DNA from: Bacteroidales bacterium UBA4243
GTDB lineage: Bacteria > Bacteroidota > Bacteroidia > Bacteroidales > F082
NCBI GenBank assembly: GCA_002396205.1
Contig: DGXB01000090.1
Span: forward strand, 23,099 to 36,679
DNA: 13,581 nt
Reading direction: 5' to 3'
Program-made: the position numbers and the translations under genes
Notes under the pieces: model-generated
Databases searched by the model: none
The model's input: only the letters and a program-made list of their open reading frames with translations
What the model was told of the DNA's origin: nothing
Shown: positions 1 through 5,973 of the stretch, piece after piece
Layout of the letters: every line of letters begins with the position of its first letter
How positions within the stretch are numbered: position 1 is the stretch's first letter

Positions 1-219
1 CTGATGGACGACGACCCGATGAAGGTGGCTACAGCCATACAAATAGCACGCCGCACGCTGCGCATCGCTCGCCAGAATGTCGTCTTCGCCATTGGTGTCA
101 AAATCGCCGTGCTGCTCCTCGCCGCCATAGGCATTGCGTCGATGTGGATGGCCGTCTTCGCCGACGTTGGGGTCACGGTGTTGGCGGTGCTCAATGCCAT
201 GCGGGCGCTGAAAGGTTGA
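1..219 (+). CDS. Heavy-metal P-type ATPase (Zn/Cd/Pb type), C-terminal end, partial
   Basis: The reading frame is open from base 1 and ends at TGA 217-219, so only the last 72 residues are present and the catalytic parts (DKTG, HP, nucleotide-binding domain) lie upstream. What remains matches the end of P1B metal ATPases: the D-D-P-x-K-V-x-x-A-I segment after the hinge, the amphipathic stretch IARRTLRIARQN, then two hydrophobic segments forming the last transmembrane pair. The Lys in GVKIAV and the Asp in FADVGVTVL are the residues expected in the final two helices of the zinc/cadmium/lead subgroup (ZntA/CadA-like), where they help bind the exported ion. The protein would export Zn(II) or Cd(II) across the inner membrane using ATP. 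Family is secure; the exact metal is inferred. Confidence 0.85.
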   Translation: MMDDDPMKVATAIQIARRTLRIARQNVVFAIGVKIAVLLLAAIGIASMWMAVFADVGVTVLAVLNAMRALKG

Positions 220-243
220 TTTCGGGAAATTTTCCTATCTTTG
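216..243 (+). promoter_or_regulatory. Bacteroidetes-type promoter of the hemerythrin-LuxR pair
   Basis: TATCTTTG at 236-243 fits the Bacteroidetes -7 consensus TAnnTTTG, and TTG at 216-218 is a weak -33 element 17 bases upstream, a little shorter than the usual spacing. The -33 overlaps the ATPase stop codon. Transcription would start near 249, giving a leader of only 10-20 bases before the ATG cluster at 259, 265 and 268. Confidence 0.6.
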
Positions 244-258
244 CAACCCTAAAACCCT

Positions 259-969
259 ATGAACATGATGGCTGAAAAGAAAAACGTATTCTCGAAAGAA
301 ACCAAATTCGCCGAGCTGATGACCGAAGACCGCCGGCTGTTGCAACTTTTGCCCCGTTTCGGAATAGGGCTGGGCTTTGGCGACCGCAGCGTGGAGCACG
401 TGTGCCAGACGAACCACGTCGGCGCCGACCTTTTCCTCATGGTTTGCGGCATCTATTGCGACAGTACCTTCAAGCCTGACGAAAACGCGCTCCAACGCGT
501 CGACATGAACGAACTGCTGTCGTACCTGAAGGCCTCTCACCGCTATTATCTTGAAGAGCGTTTCCCGCACATCGAGGAGCATCTGCAACACATCATCGAT
601 GCCTGCGGACAGAAATTCGGCCCGATGCTCAGCCAGTTCTATGGCGAATACAAGCAGGAAGTGATGCGCCACATCCAGTATTACGAGGAAGAAGTGGTGT
701 TCCCCTACATCGAGGCCCTCATCAACGGACAAGGCGCCGATTCGTACAAGATCGACGAATTCATGCACAACCACACCAACATACAGGACCCCCTCGACGA
801 CATGATGAACATCCTCCTCAAGTATCTGCCTGGCGAAATCCTGCCCAAGGAACGCATCGAGATTTCGCTCGACATCATCGAGCTGAGCGACGACCTCTTC
901 AGCCACGCCTTGATTGAGGAACGCATACTCATCCCCTCCGTCGAAACCCTCGAAAAACATAGGCCATGA
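259..969 (+). CDS. Hemerythrin-like (HHE) diiron protein, YtfE/ScdA-related
   Basis: This 236-residue cytosolic protein is mostly helical and carries the His/Glu pattern of a hemerythrin four-helix bundle. Candidate iron ligands are His94 (SHRYY), His138 followed by Glu143-145 and FP, His170/His172 (HNH), and His216 with Glu220 (HALIEE, a classic HxxxE). The first His-Glu spacing is one residue longer than HxxxE. Residues 12-65 resemble the N-terminal domain of YtfE/ScdA iron-centre repair proteins, but the usual Cys-Cys pair is absent. Family members bind O2 or NO at a diiron site and help repair or sense damage to iron centres. ATG 259 is chosen as the first in-frame start, but 265 or 268 are equally possible (MNMMAEKK) given the promoter at 236-243. 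Its stop overlaps the next start by 4 bases, so it is coupled to the LuxR-type gene. The hemerythrin fold is fairly sure; the exact role is not. Confidence 0.8.
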   Translation: MNMMAEKKNVFSKETKFAELMTEDRRLLQLLPRFGIGLGFGDRSVEHVCQTNHVGADLFLMVCGIYCDSTFKPDENALQRVDMNELLSYLKASHRYYLEERFPHIEEHLQHIIDACGQKFGPMLSQFYGEYKQEVMRHIQYYEEEVVFPYIEALINGQGADSYKIDEFMHNHTNIQDPLDDMMNILLKYLPGEILPKERIEISLDIIELSDDLFSHALIEERILIPSVETLEKHRP

Positions 970-1577
970 GAAACAAAGTCATCATTTGTGAGTCCTCCGA
1001 GATAGTCGCGATAGGCCTGGCTGAAATCATCAACAGCATGGCCCAATTCGACGTGGTTTCGCGGCTCGATGCCCCCGAAATCATCTCCGAGAGAATCCTT
1101 TCAACGGAAGCCAATATATTGGTAATCAATCCACTGATGCTTGGCTACCAAAACAAGGATTTCCTTTCCAACCTCGGTAAGGAATATCCCAATCTCACCC
1201 TTGTCGCATTGGTAACCGCCTGTCTCGACCATGCCTTGCTGACACCTTATCACGGAACCATCGACATTACCGACTCGAAGCAGAAAATCATCAACAAGCT
1301 GAACGAGATTTCAAAAGACGACAATTCGAGAGGTGGCGACGACGTGGAACTGTCGAAACGCGAACTTGACGTGCTTGTGGCCGTTGCCAAGGGCATGATG
1401 AACAAGGAGATAGCGGAGCAGATGAACATCTCGATCCATACTGTCATCTCACATAGGAAGAACATTACCCGCAAAACCGGCATCAAATCGGTTTCGGGCC
1501 TCACTGTCTACGCCTTGCTGAACAACCTGATCGACGAAAGCGACCTGATTCCCTCCAACAACACCGCAAACCAATGA
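966..1577 (+). CDS. LuxR/NarL-type transcription regulator with degenerate receiver domain
   Basis: A 203-residue two-domain protein. Residues 129-190 are a LuxR-type helix-turn-helix: LSKRELDVL, then KEIAEQMNIS and THTV-like recognition helix residues IHTVISHRKN, ending in KTGIKSVSGL. Residues 1-115 resemble a response-regulator receiver, but the acidic pair expected after the first strand is ES (9-10) and the phospho-acceptor position is Asn55 (VINPLM), so normal phosphorylation is unlikely. There are only two cysteines, Cys8 and Cys86, both in the receiver-like half. The ATG overlaps the hemerythrin stop (ATGA, 966-969), indicating one transcript and coupled translation. The regulator may take its signal from the hemerythrin protein or from its own cysteines rather than from a histidine kinase; that is inference. 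No target genes can be named. Confidence 0.85.
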   Translation: MRNKVIICESSEIVAIGLAEIINSMAQFDVVSRLDAPEIISERILSTEANILVINPLMLGYQNKDFLSNLGKEYPNLTLVALVTACLDHALLTPYHGTIDITDSKQKIINKLNEISKDDNSRGGDDVELSKRELDVLVAVAKGMMNKEIAEQMNISIHTVISHRKNITRKTGIKSVSGLTVYALLNNLIDESDLIPSNNTANQ

Positions 1578-1614
1578 CCATCAGCTTGATAGCCGTTGCT
1601 GTCGGGAAACAAAA

Positions 1615-1642
1615 AATGCGGGGCAAAACCATGTCCCGCATT
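1615..1642 (-). terminator. Rho-independent terminator on the minus strand
   Basis: A hairpin pairs 1615-1624 with 1633-1642 (AATGCGGGGC with GTCCCGCATT, one G-U pair, 8-base loop). Read on the minus strand it is followed directly by a run of six T (1616-1611). Read on the plus strand it is followed by TTAAAAAAC, with no U-tract. It therefore best serves the dipeptidase transcript coming from the right, about 155 bases after that stop codon, although it could also slow plus-strand transcripts from the LuxR gene. Confidence 0.7.
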
Positions 1643-1705
1643 AAAAAACTAACTCAAAATTCTCTTCTGTAACAGTATGACAAAAATCTGATGCAAAATA
1701 ACGGC

Positions 1706-1745
1706 GATTTCGGAAATCCCGAAATCCCTATTTGTGGGTATTTGT
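1706..1745. repeat. Inverted repeat plus 10-bp-phased direct repeat, possible operator
   Basis: GATTTCGG (1706-1713) and CCGAAATC (1719-1726) form a perfect 8-bp inverted repeat with a 5-base loop. Next to it, TATTTGT occurs twice (1729-1735 and 1739-1745) at a spacing of 10 bases, one helical turn. There is no following T-run, so a terminator is unlikely. The cluster lies in the 221-base stretch between two converging genes, in which no coding sequence is seen. It could be a protein-binding site or a hairpin in the 3' untranslated region of either gene. Confidence 0.4.
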
Positions 1746-1798
1746 CGTTTTTTAGAATCACTATAAATAAGGATGACTTCCATAACTTGTTGTCTTGA

Positions 1799-3508
1799 CT
1801 ATCGCTCCCTGCGTTCAATCACCTTTTTCAGCTTGTAACGCTCGCCAGTGGATTTGCCTATGGCATCGATGAATTGCTGTTCGTAGCCAGGCGTGTCGTG
1901 TCCCCAACGTTGGAAGTTGCCGTCCTTGTCGACACGCTTCACCACTTGGTCGTTGTATCTCACAATCAGGTATTTGGCTAGTTTGTCCCAACGTTGCATC
2001 ATGCGCTCGGCATAGGCGATGCTCTTGCGGTTGAGGTAGCTTTGGCGCTCGACGGGCATCATTTTTTCGATGGCGAGGAGCACGCTGTCCTGATCGGCAA
2101 AATAATATTCCTCTAATTCGTTTTGTGCCTTGCGCAGGTCGCCGATCATCATCGAATAGCGCGGATACACCATGTTGGCCACCCAGTTGTTCATCCAGAA
2201 GGCAGATTGGTCGCTGAACTCGTTGCGCGGGTTGTTTTCGGGACGGAAGCAGTCGGGCACCTGCGTGATGCAGCAGTAGAGCGGCACGTAGGCCACCATG
2301 TTGGCGTCGTCGCAGTTGAACCAGGTGACGCCGCCCACGTCGTTGGGCAGCCACGAGCGCATTTGGCAGGTCATGGTGAAGCCGCTTTGCTGCGTGGCGA
2401 TGGGGCGCTCGCGGAAGTACGGGATGCTGTCGCTGTCCTTGAAGTGCATCGGCAGCGGTCGGATGGGCATTCCCCAAGGGCCGGCGGTCATGTCGGCGGT
2501 CATGTCCAATGGCGTGCCTTCGAAATGGTCGCGCATGTCGGCCTGCAAGTCGCGCATCGAGAGCGGCTTGTCAGGCTTGATCCACAGCGGCAGGTGGTCG
2601 CATTGGTCGAAGTCGCCATTAATATAAGGTAGGTATTTGTCCATCTCCTCGTGGCTGTAATGGTGCCGGAAGAAGCTCCACACGCGGGCGTCGGCATAGC
2701 GCACGTTCTCGAAGTCGATGGGGCAGTAGGCGTCGCGAAACGAAAAGTCCTCGTCCTTGCCCGAATAGAAGCCCCGTTCCTTGGCGAAGCTGATGACATC
2801 GGCGGCGTAGACGCATTCCACTTCGGGGCGGAAGATGTGTTTCAGGTTCTTGCTGCTGATGCTTTTCCGCAGACGGGCCGTCTGCTGGCCTTCTTGCGGG
2901 AACTGGCGGATGCGGCTCAGGTTGGCGTGGGCGCAGATGCAGTCGTCGGGGATGCGCAGGGCCACCCAAACGGCACCTTTGTTGCCTTCGCCCTTGCCGA
3001 TGATTTCCATGATCCAGGCTTCGTTGGGGTCGCAGATGGTGATGGTCTCGCCGCTGCTGTTGTAGCCGTATTCCTCGACGAGTTCGGCCATGCACTTGAT
3101 GGCTTCGCGAGCGGTGGCAGAGCGTTGCAAGGCCAGTCGCATCAAGGTGAAATAGTCGAGCAGGCCTTCGTGGTTGACGAGTTCCAGGCGTCCGTCGAAA
3201 GTCGTTTCCACGATGGTCACCTGCCGTTCGTTCATCAGGCCGACGACGTTGTAGGTGTAGTCCACCTGCTTCACGAATTGTCCTTCGTGCGATGGACCCC
3301 AGCCGTGGATGGGGATGAGTTCGCCAGGCTCGTGTTGTCCCGGAGGGCTGTAGAACAGCGAGCCCGCGAAGCCGAAGCCGTCGCAATTATAGGTGCACAT
3401 CACGCTGCCGTCGGTGCTGGCTTTCTTGCCCACGATGAGGTTGGTGCAGGCCATGGCCGAACCGATGCTTAAGGCCATTAAAAGTGTTAGGGTTAGGAGT
3501 TTTTTCAT
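1799..3508 (-). CDS. Secreted dipeptidase, peptidase family C69
   Basis: The 569-residue protein has a signal peptide (MKKLLTLTLLMALSIGSAMA) followed by Cys21-Thr-Asn-Leu-Ile-Val-Gly. This is the C69 pattern: cleavage exposes the cysteine as the N-terminal nucleophile. Other family signatures are DGSVMCTYN, the segment TICDPNEAWIMEIIGKG, VWVALRIPDD and CAHANLSRI. The enzyme would hydrolyse dipeptides in the periplasm, fitting the peptide-fermenting habit of Bacteroidales. The residues before Cys21 (SAMA) do not make a good lipobox, so a lipoprotein is less likely. The frame stays open to a TTG at 3541, but ATG 3508 is preferred: it begins the signal peptide, and the TTG lies inside the -7 element. 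Transcribed from 3539-3570; the terminator at 1615-1642 lies downstream. Base composition is G+C-richer than the neighbouring island. Confidence 0.9.
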   Translation of the reverse strand: MKKLLTLTLLMALSIGSAMACTNLIVGKKASTDGSVMCTYNCDGFGFAGSLFYSPPGQHEPGELIPIHGWGPSHEGQFVKQVDYTYNVVGLMNERQVTIVETTFDGRLELVNHEGLLDYFTLMRLALQRSATAREAIKCMAELVEEYGYNSSGETITICDPNEAWIMEIIGKGEGNKGAVWVALRIPDDCICAHANLSRIRQFPQEGQQTARLRKSISSKNLKHIFRPEVECVYAADVISFAKERGFYSGKDEDFSFRDAYCPIDFENVRYADARVWSFFRHHYSHEEMDKYLPYINGDFDQCDHLPLWIKPDKPLSMRDLQADMRDHFEGTPLDMTADMTAGPWGMPIRPLPMHFKDSDSIPYFRERPIATQQSGFTMTCQMRSWLPNDVGGVTWFNCDDANMVAYVPLYCCITQVPDCFRPENNPRNEFSDQSAFWMNNWVANMVYPRYSMMIGDLRKAQNELEEYYFADQDSVLLAIEKMMPVERQSYLNRKSIAYAERMMQRWDKLAKYLIVRYNDQVVKRVDKDGNFQRWGHDTPGYEQQFIDAIGKSTGERYKLKKVIERRER

Positions 3509-3538
3509 GAGGTTGGATGGATTAAAGGTTTGTTTGGA

Positions 3539-3570
3539 CAAAACTATGATTATATGATTACTCGGTCAAA
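3539..3570 (-). promoter_or_regulatory. Promoter of the C69 dipeptidase gene
   Basis: On the minus strand, TTTG (3570-3567), a 20-base spacer and TAGTTTTG (3546-3539) match the Bacteroidetes TTTG / TAnnTTTG consensus fully. Transcription would begin near 3533, giving a leader of about 25 bases to ATG 3508. The -33 element and the spacer lie inside the last codons of the AlbA_2 remnant, so the promoter straddles the edge of the A+T-rich island. Confidence 0.7.
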
Positions 3571-3741
3571 CTCCTTGATGAAGAAAAATACTTTCTTTTC
3601 ATTATCAGAGAGTTGTGGTGAATTTACTTGGTCATTTACTTGGTCAGCCATTTTGCGCGGAATACTTCCGAAACCGCTGATGTAAGCAAGGTATTTGTCG
3701 CGCCATTGTTCTTTGTATTTTGTGGTTTGGGATTCAATCAT
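3550..3741 (-). pseudogene. AlbA_2 (Schlafen-like) domain protein remnant with internal deletion
   Basis: A 63-codon open frame. Residues 1-26 (MIESQTTKYKEQWRDKYLAY, then ISGFGS) match the start of AlbA_2 putative DNA/RNA-binding proteins, which normally read E-x-x-x-x-E/Y-K-x-x-W-x-x-x-Y-L-x-x-I-x-G-F-A-N and continue into a GG-containing core. Here the match stops at GFG and jumps to IPRKMADQVNDQVN followed by LSDNEKKVFFFIKEF, which resembles the linker and start of the C-terminal winged-helix region of the same kind of protein. The middle, usually a few hundred residues, appears to have been lost in frame, and the C-terminus is cut short. The ATG overlaps the end of the upstream DUF262 gene by 8 bases, so the frame is probably still translated from that operon. 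It could instead be a real small protein, but the two-part match favours a decayed gene. Confidence 0.6.
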
Positions 3742-5962
3742 GGTTGTTATCGTCGTTTTTTATAGTATCAAAGACATTTCTCATTTTTTCAATACGGTTT
3801 TCGGTATCTACACCTTTCTCGTTTTGGTTAATGGTAAACTCGCGAAGCACATTTTCATTCTCGTCATTAGAAATCACTCGATATGATGTTTGAGTTTCCC
3901 TCAAAAACTCTTTTTCGCTAAGATAAATTCGATTTCCCCAATGTTCGCGCCAGACTTTGTCATTTACAGCTTTCAAAAATGGATTGTAGGAATTTTCAGA
4001 AAGTTCCTTTTGCTGGAATAATGTTGTAAATACGTATGGTGACTTTCCAAAATTGTTCCAACAATATCGTCCATATCGACCAGTACGGAATACTTTGTAT
4101 TTTATGTAATAGTAATTCCAAGGATATTCGTTGTTGTTTTCACAACTATTCAAATAACTATCAATCAAACCTTTTAAATAGTCATTTGTAATAATTGTAT
4201 TGCCAAGCAGCAAATTACTCAAAACTTTTTTTGTGTTGTCAAAACCGATGAGATTCTCGCTTTTGTGGAAAAGCATTTTCCAAGCGTAGCCTTCCTTTGA
4301 TGAGCCCAACTGATATCGCCAACCTTTAGCCCTGTCTTTCTGCTTGTAGTCCCCAATAGTAAACAACGCACAATCCACCAAATCCCAATTACATTTGAAT
4401 AATGATTCGAATTGTTCAAAACACTCAGGATGTTCTAAACCGACAACTGAAATTTGCCCATAAAGCAGTTCGTGATCTTCCAATGCAAAAAGTAGTTCCG
4501 CTTTTTCTGGATTATGAACGGTCCATTCCAATTTAATTTTCTCTTCTTCTAATTGAGATGGGCTGAAATTTATTCCAACTATTTCGCTATCTGCTATTTG
4601 ACCATACAAAACAATGCTATCAACTTGACGCAAAATGGCAGGCATACGATTGCCACCTTGACGGTCTTCACTGTCACTTATTTGGTCGGAAGAATTCAAT
4701 ATCAGATTGTTGATGATTCGTAAACGCCTGCGGAACTCCTCTTCAGAAACGCAAGCCATGTTTTGCCTATATGTGACAAATGTATACAAAAGTATAATCT
4801 TGTTTAAGGTAAATTTACGCCTGTTCTTTCCAATAATGTCCGCATAGTTCTTCAAACAGTCCTCAAGTAAGTTGACATTATAGTTCGTTTTAATCTTTCC
4901 TATCGAATGCTCTTTAGAAGCGAAATCCTCAAAGAAACATTGAATTGGAATGCTCTTTTTGTTATCATCCAGCCAACAATCGAAAAAACTTTCAAGAGTT
5001 TCTGCATTTTTGATTATCTTGTCTTTGTCATTTTTTTCATGAATGGTAAAAAAGTCTTTTACCAAATCAAATTCATCGCTTGTCTTGGGACTACCACCAT
5101 TTTTGTAACAGATAATATTACATATAAAGATAAAGTATCGCAAAAATTCATCATCAGTTGTATTGTCGTCATCATCACCCACACTACTATTGCGGTATTG
5201 CCACAACAAGTCGGTCCATTCCCTATCGATTTTTGAACCAATCCGTTTTGCAACAATTTCATCGGCAAATTTCAACTGTTTTTCAAACTCTGCTTTAAAA
5301 TGCTCAAATGGGGTTAGCGGTTTTCCTCGTGAGTTCATTTTAATGTAGAGTTCATCTGTTAGGCCCATATCTTCTATTGGCAAAAAATAGAAAGATATGT
5401 TTTCAAGCTCTGCATAAAGATTCTCTACACACGAGAATCTTTCTTGAATGGCATCAAGCATGACAAGCATTGAAGAAACTGTTGCATCGTGTTGCCATTC
5501 GAGAGGAAACCAGTTCTTGTCTTTAATTTGCTCCGACAACATTTTGTCACCGTCCAATACGAAATCTTTTGTGGTTATGAATTCGCAAAATTTTCGTGCA
5601 GATGGTCTTGTCTCATAGCTGAAATTTCGCAAGAAATCTATTTCAGTATTAGCTTTGTTTTCCTTTTTTGCAGCATACCAGTATAGCAGAAAAAGTGTCG
5701 TCAACCTTTGCTGTCCATCAAGAGGGGTCAATACATTCTCTTTGATGTCACCATAAATGAAATCAAGAGTTATTGGTTTCCCACTGACAGCATCAAAAAG
5801 CGTGTCCAAAAAATTATTTCTTTTGCGCCTGTTTTTCTCATCGGTACGACCATAAGCGAAATCTCTCTGAATCTTCGGTATTTCTATTCTCTTGATTTCA
5901 ATTCTTTCACCAAATTTGTCGTTATATGGTATAAATATCGTTTTAAAAGTCTTTGTTTCCAT
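3734..5962 (-). CDS. Large DUF262 protein without a recognisable nuclease domain
   Basis: A 742-residue protein with the DUF262 (ParB/Srx-like) core: IPKIQRDFAYGR at 28-39, the nucleotide-binding LDGQQRLTTL at 81-90, YETRPSARKF at 116-125, and YIKMNSRGKPLTPFEHFKAE at 206-225. In GmrS and SspE this domain hydrolyses NTP, and the DGQQR motif is needed for it. After about residue 230 there is no DUF1524-type HNH motif. A region near 475-525 (EEEKIKLEW, then ALEDHELLYGQI) resembles the second domain seen in other long DUF262 proteins; the rest is unassigned. No signal peptide or membrane segment is seen. The start lies 11 bases after the stop of the DUF262-DUF1524 gene, so the two form an operon. 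It is visibly A+T-rich compared with the flanking genes. A role as NTPase or sensor partner of the upstream nuclease is inferred. Confidence 0.85.
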   Translation of the reverse strand: METKTFKTIFIPYNDKFGERIEIKRIEIPKIQRDFAYGRTDEKNRRKRNNFLDTLFDAVSGKPITLDFIYGDIKENVLTPLDGQQRLTTLFLLYWYAAKKENKANTEIDFLRNFSYETRPSARKFCEFITTKDFVLDGDKMLSEQIKDKNWFPLEWQHDATVSSMLVMLDAIQERFSCVENLYAELENISFYFLPIEDMGLTDELYIKMNSRGKPLTPFEHFKAEFEKQLKFADEIVAKRIGSKIDREWTDLLWQYRNSSVGDDDDNTTDDEFLRYFIFICNIICYKNGGSPKTSDEFDLVKDFFTIHEKNDKDKIIKNAETLESFFDCWLDDNKKSIPIQCFFEDFASKEHSIGKIKTNYNVNLLEDCLKNYADIIGKNRRKFTLNKIILLYTFVTYRQNMACVSEEEFRRRLRIINNLILNSSDQISDSEDRQGGNRMPAILRQVDSIVLYGQIADSEIVGINFSPSQLEEEKIKLEWTVHNPEKAELLFALEDHELLYGQISVVGLEHPECFEQFESLFKCNWDLVDCALFTIGDYKQKDRAKGWRYQLGSSKEGYAWKMLFHKSENLIGFDNTKKVLSNLLLGNTIITNDYLKGLIDSYLNSCENNNEYPWNYYYIKYKVFRTGRYGRYCWNNFGKSPYVFTTLFQQKELSENSYNPFLKAVNDKVWREHWGNRIYLSEKEFLRETQTSYRVISNDENENVLREFTINQNEKGVDTENRIEKMRNVFDTIKNDDNNHD

Positions 5963-5973
5963 GGTTTCTATTC

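Noticed and set aside
221..235. GGAAA / TTTCC near 225-235 as a terminator of the ATPase gene
   Set aside because: The arms are only 5 bases with almost no loop and no T-run follows; the sequence is better explained as promoter spacer.
235..960. Open frame of 241 codons on the minus strand opposite the hemerythrin gene
   Set aside because: It is the antisense shadow of a well-supported gene with family motifs, promoter and coupled partner; its own translation shows no recognisable domain.
2651..3472. Open frame of 273 codons on the plus strand within the dipeptidase gene
   Set aside because: It is antisense to a clear C69 dipeptidase and has the low-complexity Val/Ala/Asp-rich look of a G+C-rich shadow frame.
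1799..3541. Longer dipeptidase starting at the TTG at 3541
   Set aside because: The TTG lies inside the -7 promoter element and the added 11 residues would spoil an otherwise standard signal peptide starting at ATG 3508.
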